10,102 nt of DNA from Lachnospiraceae bacterium (GTDB lineage: Bacteria > Bacillota > Clostridia > Lachnospirales > Lachnospiraceae): NCBI GenBank assembly GCA_016301965.1, contig JAEDOO010000060.1, positions 1 through 10,102 on the forward strand, in the 5' to 3' direction. A program made the position numbers and the translations under genes. Below are positions 1 to 7,482 of this stretch, piece after piece. Positions within the stretch are counted from its first letter, which is position 1, and the number at the start of each line of letters is the position of its first letter. The notes beneath the pieces are model-generated. The model saw only the letters and a program-made list of their open reading frames with translations, was not told where the DNA came from and ran no database searches.

Positions 1-548
1 TCCTCGATCAACTTACAATAGTCCCACGCTTCTCCGGAAACTGTAGGTACATTCTCTACTCCAATGGCATACCCAGTAATTGCAATATTAATATCGTCAA
101 TACCCGCATATTCTGCGTTGGTGATTAACCGCATTGTCATCTGTTCAGTCAAAGCGCTTGTACTATCTCCAGGACACAACACTGTTACCTCATTGTTTCC
201 ATAAGCGTAAACAACTGTTCCGTTACCACTTTCAACGAGTGTCCATTCATCATCAATCTCAAACGAGTAAAGTGCTCCATCCGCAGTCAACGGCATATCG
301 ACTCGAATAAATACATACATTTCTTCTGTTGCATCATTATGTATAACTGGTTTTACTTCAAAACTATCACCCGGTCCTACTTCTGTTTCTGCCATATCAG
401 TTGTAAAATCAAATTGAAACACCGTCTTTTTCAAAAGATTTGATGTTTCACTACTCGAAAAAAACAATGTCGTTATTGCATACACAATAATTGTCGTTCC
501 GACAAATAATCCACAGGCGGCTCCTATACTAGCCGCTTTCATATTCAT
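1..548 (-). CDS. TasA/camelysin-like exported protein, 3' end outside the window
   Basis: The reading frame is open for 182 codons from ATG at 548 and leaves the window at base 1. An AGGTGG ribosome binding site ends six bases before this ATG, which favours it over the second ATG at 542. Residues about 5-28 form a hydrophobic signal or anchor (ending ...IIVYAITTLFF). After it comes a beta-rich domain without cysteine pairs, containing FQFDFTTDMAETEVGPGDSF, then VRVDMP-type strands (here IRVDMP), and near the end INIAITGYAIGVENV followed by GEAWDY. The GPGDSF turn, the 'needs a mean of strands then ITGYAI...EAW' ending and the total size resemble the exported proteins of the TasA/camelysin (SipW-dependent) group. 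This resemblance is from memory, so the family call is tentative. It starts 25 bp after the dehydratase with no terminator between, so it is probably cotranscribed. A SipW-type signal peptidase gene is not visible here. Confidence 0.6.
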   Translation of the reverse strand, partial: MNMKAASIGAACGLFVGTTIIVYAITTLFFSSSETSNLLKKTVFQFDFTTDMAETEVGPGDSFEVKPVIHNDATEEMYVFIRVDMPLTADGALYSFEIDDEWTLVESGNGTVVYAYGNNEVTVLCPGDSTSALTEQMTMRLITNAEYAGIDDINIAITGYAIGVENVPTVSGEAWDYCKLIE

Positions 549-573
549 ATAAAACCACCTCTATCTACACACC

Positions 574-2535
574 TCACGCCGGATGATAAGTGCTCACCAC
601 CTTTTGCACTCTCTCCCTCACATCATCCTTATTCTTATAAGCCGCCTCCAAAAGCTCATCCAAATCCGCCAAAAACTCATCTACATCAAACGGAATCGGA
701 CATCCAATATGAATCAACTCATTCTCCGTCTTCTTCAGCCCCTCTTCCGCCATCAGTTTCTCTTCAAACAGCTTCTCGCCCGGACGAAGACCTGTGTACA
801 CCACTTTAATATCCACATCCGGCTTAAATCCTGACAGCCGTATCAGGTTTCTCGCCAGTGTATCGATTTTCACCGGTTCACCCATATCCAGCACAAAGAT
901 TTCTCCGCCCTTGGCATACGTACCAGCCAAAAGCACCAGACTTACCGCTTCCGGAATGGTCATAAAATACCGGATGATATCCGGATGTGTCACCGTGACC
1001 GGACCCCCGGCCTCGATCTGCTTTTTAAACAGCGGGATCACCGAACCGTTGCTTCCCAGCACATTGCCAAACCGCACAGCCACAAACTCTGTCTGTGTAG
1101 TCATTAACGCTTCCGTGATATCCGGTGACAGGATGACTTCATCCATACTGTGCGTAAACAGCTGCGGGATTTTCCATGCTTCTCCTGTTTTTATCTTGGC
1201 ATCAAAGGCCTGAATGATCATTTCGCACAGACGTTTTGAAGCCCCCATGATATTGGTCGGGTTTACCGCTTTATCTGTACTGATCAGCACAAACCTCTTA
1301 CACCCGTGGCACATTGCCGCATATGCTGTTTTATATGTACCTATAGCATTGTTCTTGATAGCCTCACACGGACTGTCTTCCATTAACGGAACATGCTTAT
1401 GGGCTGCCGCATGGTAGACAATCTCCGGACGATACTCTTCGAACAGCTTGAATACCTTTCTGCTGTCCCTGACGGAGCCAATGATCGTATCCAGTTTTAA
1501 TTCCGGATACTTTTTCTTTAATTCCTGCTGTATGTCATACGCATTATTTTCATAAATATCAAAAAGAATCAGCTGTTTCGGATTGTGGGCCGCAATCTGT
1601 CTTGCCAGCTCTGAACCGATAGAACCGACACCTGTTACAAGCACCACTTTACCAGTTATGTACGCAAACACTTCGTCCATATTTGTTTTGATGGGATCTC
1701 TTCCTAACAGATCCTCAATCTGCACCGGCTTCATTTTGCTTACTGTCACTTCTCCGGTGTACAGCTGATACATTCCCGGAAGGTTCATCAGTTCACAGGA
1801 TGTTTCGCTGCAGATGCCAAGAATTTCCCTCTTATCCTCAGGCCGTGCGCTTGGAATTGCCACATAAATCTTTTCTATCTGAAACTTTTCAACAGCTTCG
1901 AGAATGCTTTCTCTGCCGCCAACCACCGGGACATCATCTATATATCTGCCCCATTTATTCTGGTTGTCATCTATGAAGCAGCATACTTTCTCACTTGTTT
2001 CTTTTGCACTCCGTATATCACGAAAGATCATCTGTCCGGCGCTTCCTGCACCGATCAGCATAACGCGTTTCTCATATGCGTTCCCACTATTGTTTCTTGC
2101 CCGCAGAAGAAGAACAAAGCGATAAGAAAAACGAACGCCAAGAGTCAGGCAAAACTGGATTATAATACCGAACAAGAAATAGGAAACCGGCATTCTTATC
2201 ACAAACGCAGTTATACAGATAATATAGGAGATTCCCGTGATCACTGTTGCCAGGCTCATTCTCAAAAGTTCTGTATAACTTGCAAACCGCCAGATACTTT
2301 TATAAAGTCGCATAAAGCGGAAAACGATCATACAAAAAACAGCATAAATAAAAATAGTCCGATAATAGGCCTGTAAATACTGTGGACTTATATTGCTGAA
2401 GCTGCAGTCAAACCGAATCCACAATGCCGCAAAGTAGGATATCACTATGGCTATAAAGTCATATCCCATTAACAGCAAAGATATAATTTTCCAATGTTCT
2501 ATTCTCTTTTTCACTTTATTCGTACGGTTGCTCAT
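574..2535 (-). CDS. Membrane-bound nucleotide-sugar 4,6-dehydratase (CapD/WbpM/PglF class)
   Basis: This 653-residue protein likely converts a UDP-activated N-acetylhexosamine to the 4-keto-6-deoxy sugar used for capsule, exopolysaccharide or glycoprotein glycan. Four membrane helices lie at about residues 17-40, 58-75, 92-113 and 118-143. A first Rossmann-like domain follows (GAGSAG at 162-167), then the SDR catalytic domain: TGVGSIG at 301-307, STDKA around 419, MGASK with Met430 and Lys434, RFGNVLGSNGS around 488, and LRPGEKLFEE near 583. Met in place of the usual catalytic Tyr is typical of the large WbpM/PglF-type enzymes. The glycine loop is one residue shorter than the usual TGxGGSIG form, and about 35 extra residues sit before RFGNVLGS. 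A longer frame opens at 2559, but ATG 2535 is preferred: AGGGGAG lies five bases ahead of it, whereas the upstream ATG overlaps a TATAAT box and has no ribosome binding site. Class is secure; the exact sugar substrate is not. Confidence 0.93.
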   Translation of the reverse strand: MSNRTNKVKKRIEHWKIISLLLMGYDFIAIVISYFAALWIRFDCSFSNISPQYLQAYYRTIFIYAVFCMIVFRFMRLYKSIWRFASYTELLRMSLATVITGISYIICITAFVIRMPVSYFLFGIIIQFCLTLGVRFSYRFVLLLRARNNSGNAYEKRVMLIGAGSAGQMIFRDIRSAKETSEKVCCFIDDNQNKWGRYIDDVPVVGGRESILEAVEKFQIEKIYVAIPSARPEDKREILGICSETSCELMNLPGMYQLYTGEVTVSKMKPVQIEDLLGRDPIKTNMDEVFAYITGKVVLVTGVGSIGSELARQIAAHNPKQLILFDIYENNAYDIQQELKKKYPELKLDTIIGSVRDSRKVFKLFEEYRPEIVYHAAAHKHVPLMEDSPCEAIKNNAIGTYKTAYAAMCHGCKRFVLISTDKAVNPTNIMGASKRLCEMIIQAFDAKIKTGEAWKIPQLFTHSMDEVILSPDITEALMTTQTEFVAVRFGNVLGSNGSVIPLFKKQIEAGGPVTVTHPDIIRYFMTIPEAVSLVLLAGTYAKGGEIFVLDMGEPVKIDTLARNLIRLSGFKPDVDIKVVYTGLRPGEKLFEEKLMAEEGLKKTENELIHIGCPIPFDVDEFLADLDELLEAAYKNKDDVRERVQKVVSTYHPA

Positions 2536-2557
2536 CTTTCTCCCCTGTAATCTCTTC

Positions 2558-2563
2558 ATTATA
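2558..2563 (-). promoter_or_regulatory. Possible -10 box (TATAAT) for the dehydratase gene
   Basis: On the minus strand a perfect TATAAT lies about 23 bases before the chosen start at 2535. The hexamer 17 bases upstream is GCAACC, a poor -35, and there is no TG extension. If used, transcription would begin near 2551, leaving a short leader with the AGGGGAG ribosome binding site. No terminator hairpin is visible between the helicase stop and this point, so readthrough from the helicase gene is an equally possible source of transcript. Confidence 0.35.
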
Positions 2564-2596
2564 CTTATGTGTTGGCCGCGGGTTGCGCCATCACTC

Positions 2597-4717
2597 TCAC
2601 CTTTCGGTGCCTGTAGGCAGATACATGTCGAAAAATCCTATGTTTTGCAGCATCTGTATCCTCTCTCTGGACAGTGTGGCATTGCTTTTCTTTGGATTTC
2701 TGTAAGCATATTTCTGCCTGCTGATCCATTTTCCCAAAGCAAAACCATCTGATGTCTTGTAGTTCGTGGTCACGTTCATGTTCCCATGTTCATCGAAATA
2801 GTTTTTGGCCTGCTCATACCCCTGCATCCACGTAGTATCGCCCCGCTTTTCCCAGCTCATACCAATACTGTCAAGCTGCGCGATCTGTTCTTCAGTAAGG
2901 CGCTGCTGCCTCTTCCCTCTTCTGGCGGTGCGCATCTGGGTCAGCCACCGGCCAAGGGCGAAGCCGTCTTCGGTCATGTAGGAGATGGGCACGTCCAGAT
3001 TGCCGTGGGTATCGTAATACTCTGCGGCGCAGCCAAAATGATGCTGCCACTGGGCCTCGTTCTCGTCCCAGACCATCCCGATCGCTTCCATCTGGCGGAT
3101 CTGCTCTTCGGTGAGAGTGCCGGATGCTGAAGCGTGGTATTTCTGGCGGATATTGGTGATCCAGCGGCCAAGCTTAAGGCCTTCCGGTGTCTCATAACGG
3201 GCGGTCACTCTGAGGTGGCCGTGGGTTTCGTAAAACCGCACTGCCGCTTCGTAGTTCATGTCCCATCGCTGGTCTTCGTGCCGCTGCCACTGCATGCCGA
3301 TGCTCTCGAGGCGTTCGATCTGCTCGGAACTTAAGTGATAGCGGGAATTGCGATACAGGGCTCTCTGTGTACAGAGCCACTGGCCAAGGTGAAGTCCTTC
3401 GGGCGTATCGTAGTTTTTCGGCACGTTCAGGTGGCCATTTTCCCGATAATATGCTTCTGCCGCGCTGAAATAATGATTCCAGGGGGCGGACAGGCTGTCC
3501 TCCAGTGCGGCAAACAGGCTTACGCAGTCGGGAACCTGTGCTTCCACGGCAAACTTCTCCACCACGATGCTGTCGGTTTCGTTGTTTTGCGTCATATGGT
3601 ATACAGCCTCGTCCATTTCCTGCTGGATGGTGGAGATGCTGTAGAGGCCTTCGAAGTTGTTGACCACATCCAGGATCAGCGGCATTTCCCTGTCCCCGGA
3701 GGTCAGCGCTCTGCCGATCTGCTGCTTGTAGATAATGGGGGATATGGTGGGCCGAAAAAGGATCACACCGGATATTCCTTTGACATGTACGCCCTCGTTC
3801 AGCATGTTGATGCAAAAAAGCAGCTTCAGTGCATCTGACGTATCGGCTTTAAATCGCTGAAAAGCCATGCTGGTCTGGGGATCACTGGCATAGGCGGTGT
3901 ACATATGTACTTCGGGATTGATGGCGCGAAACCATGCTTCCGTCAGTTTTTTCATCTCCTGTATGTGTTCATATCCGGAACAGAAAACCAGGTATTTTCC
4001 CTTCTTTGCGGTGATGTGCTTTTTGAGGATCACATCCAGCCCGTCGGCCTGCTCTAAGGCACGGCGGAGGGCATTGTAATATTTCTCATGAATATCTCGC
4101 ATGGCGGGAGTTTTCACTCTGGCGATGCGGGCCTGGTATTTCTCCAGATCCTGCTGGTACTTGAATACCGTAGTCACATATCTGGGTTTTGGAAGGATGC
4201 CCCGGACGATGCATTCTCCCAGGGTCATTTCGCTGGCTATGTAGCTGTCGAACAGTTCTTTGGCGATATCTCTCTGGTTGTCGAGATAACGGATGTTCGT
4301 GGCCGACAGTCCCAGAAGCTTTGCTTTGGGATGCGTATGGAGCAGTGCCTGGACACTCTCGCCCCAGCGCTCGGCACCGCAGCGATGAAATTCATCCAGG
4401 ATGATGTAGTCAGCATCCATGGCCATGAGTTCTTCGGTGGCAAACTGCATGAGCTTGGCGTAGGTGAAGAACCGGACATGCTCCAGGCTCATGTCGGGAT
4501 CGGACTGCTGCAGCGCTTCTTTCTGGGTTTTGTAAATATAGTCGCTGGGCGACAGCCACAGAAAGCTGGCATCGGGATGGGATTCGATGAGTTTAAAGGC
4601 AATGTAGCTTTTCCCGGTGCCGGTAGGATGGATCACGGCAGCTTTGCCCACGCGGGCCAGCATGTCTTCCACAGCTATGTAGGCTCTTTGATTGTGCTCA
4701 AACAGTTGGATAGCCAT
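2597..4717 (-). CDS. SF2 DEAD/DEAH-type helicase with four helicase-associated (HA) repeats
   Basis: A 706-residue cytoplasmic ATPase. The N-terminal half is a superfamily 2 helicase core: Walker A PTGTGKS at 31-37, motif II DEFH at 108-111, motif III SAT at 138-140, and motif VI QQIGRAL at 332-338, followed by LILDVVNNFEG. The C-terminal 300 residues are four tandem copies of the HA domain, at about 413-477, 485-550, 557-622 and 630-696. Each has the pattern W..(Y/F)..A..(Y/F)...G(H/N)(L/M).V...Y.T.(E/D)G..LG.W, ending L(T/S).E(Q/R)I..(L/M)..IG. HA repeats are thought to help bind nucleic acid; the cellular role of this group is not established. The start is well supported by AGGAGG eight bases upstream. 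The gene is visibly more GC-rich than its AT-rich upstream region and than the abiE genes, which may point to separate ancestry. It has its own promoter and ends 61 bp before the dehydratase start. Confidence 0.92.
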   Translation of the reverse strand: MAIQLFEHNQRAYIAVEDMLARVGKAAVIHPTGTGKSYIAFKLIESHPDASFLWLSPSDYIYKTQKEALQQSDPDMSLEHVRFFTYAKLMQFATEELMAMDADYIILDEFHRCGAERWGESVQALLHTHPKAKLLGLSATNIRYLDNQRDIAKELFDSYIASEMTLGECIVRGILPKPRYVTTVFKYQQDLEKYQARIARVKTPAMRDIHEKYYNALRRALEQADGLDVILKKHITAKKGKYLVFCSGYEHIQEMKKLTEAWFRAINPEVHMYTAYASDPQTSMAFQRFKADTSDALKLLFCINMLNEGVHVKGISGVILFRPTISPIIYKQQIGRALTSGDREMPLILDVVNNFEGLYSISTIQQEMDEAVYHMTQNNETDSIVVEKFAVEAQVPDCVSLFAALEDSLSAPWNHYFSAAEAYYRENGHLNVPKNYDTPEGLHLGQWLCTQRALYRNSRYHLSSEQIERLESIGMQWQRHEDQRWDMNYEAAVRFYETHGHLRVTARYETPEGLKLGRWITNIRQKYHASASGTLTEEQIRQMEAIGMVWDENEAQWQHHFGCAAEYYDTHGNLDVPISYMTEDGFALGRWLTQMRTARRGKRQQRLTEEQIAQLDSIGMSWEKRGDTTWMQGYEQAKNYFDEHGNMNVTTNYKTSDGFALGKWISRQKYAYRNPKKSNATLSRERIQMLQNIGFFDMYLPTGTER

Positions 4718-4733
4718 ATCGTTTTCCTCCTGG
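4715..4733 (-). promoter_or_regulatory. Strong ribosome binding site for the HA-repeat helicase
   Basis: The minus strand reads AGGAGG, eight spacer bases, then ATG at 4717. It fixes the helicase start at this ATG. Confidence 0.85.
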
Positions 4734-4741
4734 GTGGTGCA

Positions 4742-4787
4742 ACATAATCCGCATTATGTGACAGGTCTGGACATAATTCTACATAAT
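4742..4787 (-). promoter_or_regulatory. Cluster of ACATAAT motifs in the helicase leader, likely operator or RNA structure
   Basis: Seven-base motif ACATAAT appears at 4742-4748, 4771-4777 and 4781-4787, and its inverse ATTATGT at 4753-4759. The first and the inverse copy form a perfect 7-bp inverted repeat with a 4-base gap (4742-4759). The 4771 and 4781 copies are exactly 10 bp apart, one helical turn. A further CATAAT is at 4836-4841, upstream of the -35. The block lies between the predicted transcription start (about 4792) and the ribosome binding site. This position suits a repressor operator, or a small hairpin controlling translation. No regulator gene is adjacent, so the binder is unknown. 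Confidence 0.45.
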
Positions 4788-4798
4788 TATTCATGGAT

Positions 4799-4827
4799 AT
4801 ATTACAACCAAGTCAATGGTAAGTCAA
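4799..4827 (-). promoter_or_regulatory. Sigma-A promoter of the helicase gene
   Basis: Minus strand: TTGACT (4822-4827), 17-base spacer, TAATAT (4799-4804). Predicted start of transcription is near 4792, giving a leader of about 75 bases. A second TTGACT occurs at 4811-4816, 11 bases downstream; with 17-base spacing it would pair with the weaker TGAATA (4788-4793), so two overlapping promoters are possible. Confidence 0.7.
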
Positions 4828-5060
4828 TAATGGTGCATAATTTTTGAAAAATGTGTGGATTTTGCCTGTATTACGGCAGAAAAAATATGAATTTTTATTA
4901 ACATTTTAACACGAAATGCAAAACTAAGTTGTTATTGACCTCCTGAATCGGCCTGCTTAGCACAGGTACGTCTATTCTTATTTTACCTTTTACCCATTTT
5001 CATTAACAATAAGCGAAAGACCACACAGATTTGAGATTCTAAAGCTTCATATTTTAAGCA
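4828..5060. other. AT-rich intergenic stretch without a recognisable gene
   Basis: No convincing reading frame with a ribosome binding site is present on either strand. An AGGAGG at about 4939-4944 on the minus strand is not followed by a nearby start codon. The stretch holds one copy of a 17-bp direct repeat (4971-4987) and is much richer in A and T than the helicase gene. Confidence 0.6.
4971..4987 (+). repeat. 17-bp direct repeat, copy 1
   Basis: The sequence tctattcttattttacc is found here and again at 5116-5132, identical over 17 bases and not extendable on either side. The copies are 145 bp apart and bracket the terminator downstream of the sensor kinase. Confidence 0.75.
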
Positions 5061-5102
5061 TAAAAAATAAGAAGATATCTCCGCCATTGGATATCTTCTT
5101 AT
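5061..5102 (-). terminator. Intrinsic terminator of the hybrid histidine kinase gene
   Basis: A perfect 13-bp stem (5067-5079 with 5090-5102) and a 10-base loop are followed on the minus strand by a run of T (A at 5062-5067 on the plus strand). It begins about 25 bases after the kinase stop codon. The stem is AT-rich but long. It separates kinase transcription from the helicase promoter. Confidence 0.8.
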
Positions 5103-5115
5103 CGTCTTATTTTTC

Positions 5116-5132
5116 TCTATTCTTATTTTACC
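5116..5132 (+). repeat. 17-bp direct repeat, copy 2 (overlaps the kinase stop codon)
   Basis: Identical to 4971-4987. The last five bases lie in the 3' end of the kinase gene, whose TAA stop (5128-5130) is inside the repeat. Confidence 0.75.
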
Positions 5133-7482
5133 GCTTCAGATGTCCCGCAATCGTCTGAATGACATCTTCCATCACAATAGGTTTCGCAATATGCGCATTC
5201 ATCCCGGCATCCAGAGACGCCTGAATATCTTCCGTAAAAGCATTGGCTGTCATGGCAATGATCGGAATCGTCTGACCATCCGGCCGATCCGCCATACTTC
5301 GGATCGCCTGTGTGGCCTCGTAACCGTTCATTCTCGGCATCATGATATCCATGAGAATCACATCAAAGGTGCCGGCGGGATGGTCCGCAAACATATCTAC
5401 GACTTCCTTTCCATCCACAGCCCTGGTGATCTTCATACCGGCTTCTTCCAGCTGAATGATGGCAATTTCCGCATTCAGATCATTGTCCTCCGCCATCAGG
5501 ACTCTCACACCTTTCAGATTTGACTGTGCGGCGGACTCATCCTTCTTTTGCAAAACATCTGCACTGGACAACTCCATAGGAAGCTCCACCGTAAACGTGG
5601 TTCCCTCACCTTTTTTACTTTGCACGGTGATGGTGCCGTTCATCATGTCCACATACCGCTTCGTAATGGCCATACCCAGCCCGGTACCCTTATACTGCGT
5701 TCTTGCGCCGGATTCCTCCTGGGAAAACTCATCAAAAACGTGAGCCAAAAACTCCTCGCTCATGCCGCAGCCCGTATCTGCTACCTTAAACCACACCGTA
5801 ATATGCTTCTCATCTTCTCCCGGACGCATGCCCATGGAAAAAACGATGGAACCTCCGTCCGGTGTAAACTTCACCGCATTACTGAGAATATTGACCAGCA
5901 CCTCGCGGATACGGACAGGATCGGTCAGAACACAACAGTGCTGCGCCGGCTGCGGACGTTCCACCCTAAATTCCAGATGCCGGTTTGCCAGAAATCCCTG
6001 AGTTATGTCCAGCACAGCCTCCGTTACCGCACAGAGGTTAGACGGCACCGGCGTATAGGCTGCTTTTCCACTCTCGATCCGGCTGATATCCAGCACATCA
6101 TTGATCAGTGTCAGCAAGTGCTCTGAACTGGATACGATCTTTTCCAGGCACATCCCCACATTTTCGTCCGAGTTTTGTTTCATGGCAATATTGGTAAAGC
6201 CAATGATCGCATTCATCGGCGTCCGGATATCGTGGGACATGCTGTGAAGGAATTCGCTTTTGGCTTTCGCCGCTGCCTGAGACTCCTCTACCGCTTCTGC
6301 CAGCTGCTGATTTTTCTTTTCCAGTTCCACTTTCCTGCGCCGCAGATAGACGGCACGCATACTCAGAAATCCCGACAGCATCAGCGCGGCGGCAACAGCC
6401 AGCGTGATCACCATTACACTTCCATGCACTTCCCAGAATCCGGGGGTTTTGTTGATCACTTCTGCGCCATCCGGCACCAGTGATTGCGGTATACCAAATC
6501 GATCCAGCACCTTCTGATCGAGATAAAAACCGTTCGGACTCTCACTTTTCATCTGGATGGTTGAGGGATCCGTGCTATGTAACATCTGCATGGTCATCTG
6601 ACCGGCAATTTCTCCGGAAGCCTTATGCAATACAATATTTCCGCCAAGTACACCGTCTCCAATACCGGCCTGCACGAAACGCAGCACCGGAACTTTTGCA
6701 TACTCTGCCAGCATATGACAGATCTGCTCATTAGAATAGATATTTCCCTCTGCATCCTCAGAAAGGATCAGATACAGAAAGATCGTTTTCTCATCGACTT
6801 CTGAAATTTTCTCGATGAGCTGCTCCCTTGTGAGCTGGGACCCATTGATCACGTCAAAGGTCAATTCCGGATAATTGTCCTTTTGCGCAAAAAACTGCTG
6901 CTGTTCGCCGATACCGGTTACCGTATTGTCCACAAGCGCAACGACTCTCTCTGCCTCTGGCTGGATCTTTTTCGCAAAATCCAGATTGTCTTTATACGAA
7001 AAGCACTCGATCACCCCTGTGACATAGGGATCCTGGCTCACCTCTTTCGCATACTCAATATTGTTAATGCCTTCGAACACGACAGGAATTTCGGCAAACA
7101 ATTCCTCCTGATACTTCATGGCAAACACAAGGGCCGCATCATCCCCGACGATCACCGCATCGTAAAGGCCAATATCTTCCTCCTTGCAGCGAAGCCGCTC
7201 AAGAAGTTCCTTCTCTGCTATTTCCTCCGGGATCTGCTTTGTGTCCATAAACTCTATATCCAGATTCACCGTATCATCGATCGCAGATTGGATTCCTTCT
7301 ATCTGTAATGGTACTGTAGGCCATGAATAGGAGTAAGAACTGATGAACAAAATATCGTAAATTTTATCTGTATCTGCCGGCTTATCTGCATTTGCCGAGA
7401 CAGCCAGCGAACAGCAAAACAGCATGGCGGTCAATGCCGCCAGAACTATCGTTTTTCTATATTTTTTCTTTTGCTTTTGCAT
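5128..7482 (-). CDS. Hybrid sensor histidine kinase with ABC-type ligand-binding domain and C-terminal receiver
   Basis: A 784-residue membrane protein. A signal segment (hydrophobic residues 11-30, likely cleavage after SANA at 32) is followed by an extracytoplasmic domain of about 300 residues (YDILFISSYSYSWP..., VVFEGINNIEYA, VTGVIE, GGNIVLH). It resembles the ABC sugar/amino-acid substrate-binding fold used as a sensor. A membrane helix lies at about 353-376, then a short coiled coil, HisKA with phospho-acceptor His417 in SMSHDIRTPMNA, HATPase with N box NILSNAVKFT (about 530-540), G1 DTGCGM (about 565) and G2 GTGLGMAI (about 595), then a receiver with AEDND, phospho-acceptor Asp712 (LMDIMMPRMNG), AMTANAF and AKP. 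The ribosome binding site GGAGG lies seven bases before ATG 7482. All key residues are present. No HPt or output regulator is encoded beside it, so the signal's final target is unknown. Ligand unknown; possibly a sugar or other small solute. Confidence 0.93.
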   Translation of the reverse strand: MQKQKKKYRKTIVLAALTAMLFCCSLAVSANADKPADTDKIYDILFISSYSYSWPTVPLQIEGIQSAIDDTVNLDIEFMDTKQIPEEIAEKELLERLRCKEEDIGLYDAVIVGDDAALVFAMKYQEELFAEIPVVFEGINNIEYAKEVSQDPYVTGVIECFSYKDNLDFAKKIQPEAERVVALVDNTVTGIGEQQQFFAQKDNYPELTFDVINGSQLTREQLIEKISEVDEKTIFLYLILSEDAEGNIYSNEQICHMLAEYAKVPVLRFVQAGIGDGVLGGNIVLHKASGEIAGQMTMQMLHSTDPSTIQMKSESPNGFYLDQKVLDRFGIPQSLVPDGAEVINKTPGFWEVHGSVMVITLAVAAALMLSGFLSMRAVYLRRRKVELEKKNQQLAEAVEESQAAAKAKSEFLHSMSHDIRTPMNAIIGFTNIAMKQNSDENVGMCLEKIVSSSEHLLTLINDVLDISRIESGKAAYTPVPSNLCAVTEAVLDITQGFLANRHLEFRVERPQPAQHCCVLTDPVRIREVLVNILSNAVKFTPDGGSIVFSMGMRPGEDEKHITVWFKVADTGCGMSEEFLAHVFDEFSQEESGARTQYKGTGLGMAITKRYVDMMNGTITVQSKKGEGTTFTVELPMELSSADVLQKKDESAAQSNLKGVRVLMAEDNDLNAEIAIIQLEEAGMKITRAVDGKEVVDMFADHPAGTFDVILMDIMMPRMNGYEATQAIRSMADRPDGQTIPIIAMTANAFTEDIQASLDAGMNAHIAKPIVMEDVIQTIAGHLKR

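Noticed and set aside
2536..2559. Longer dehydratase N-terminus starting at ATG 2559
   Set aside because: This ATG overlaps a TATAAT sequence and lacks a ribosome binding site, while AGGGGAG sits correctly before ATG 2535.
2565..2591. Tiny ORF (MAQPAANT) in the gap between helicase and dehydratase genes, as a possible leader peptide
   Set aside because: Only eight codons, no attenuator hairpin follows, and the upstream GGTGAG is part of the helicase stop region; chance is sufficient.
3192..3815. Alternative minus-strand frame of 207 codons inside the helicase gene
   Set aside because: The main frame carries the conserved helicase motif VI and HA repeats throughout. The alternative frame gives low-complexity Arg/His-rich sequence typical of a shadow frame.
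4088..4747. Long plus-strand open frame (219 codons) opposite the helicase N-terminal half
   Set aside because: It lies entirely antisense to a clear helicase core with conserved motifs, has no ribosome binding site of note and no family resemblance. It is a by-product of GC-rich codon use.
5548..6126. Plus-strand open frame of 192 codons opposite the kinase HATPase domain
   Set aside because: Antisense to intact HisKA and HATPase motifs; no start signals and no protein-like composition.
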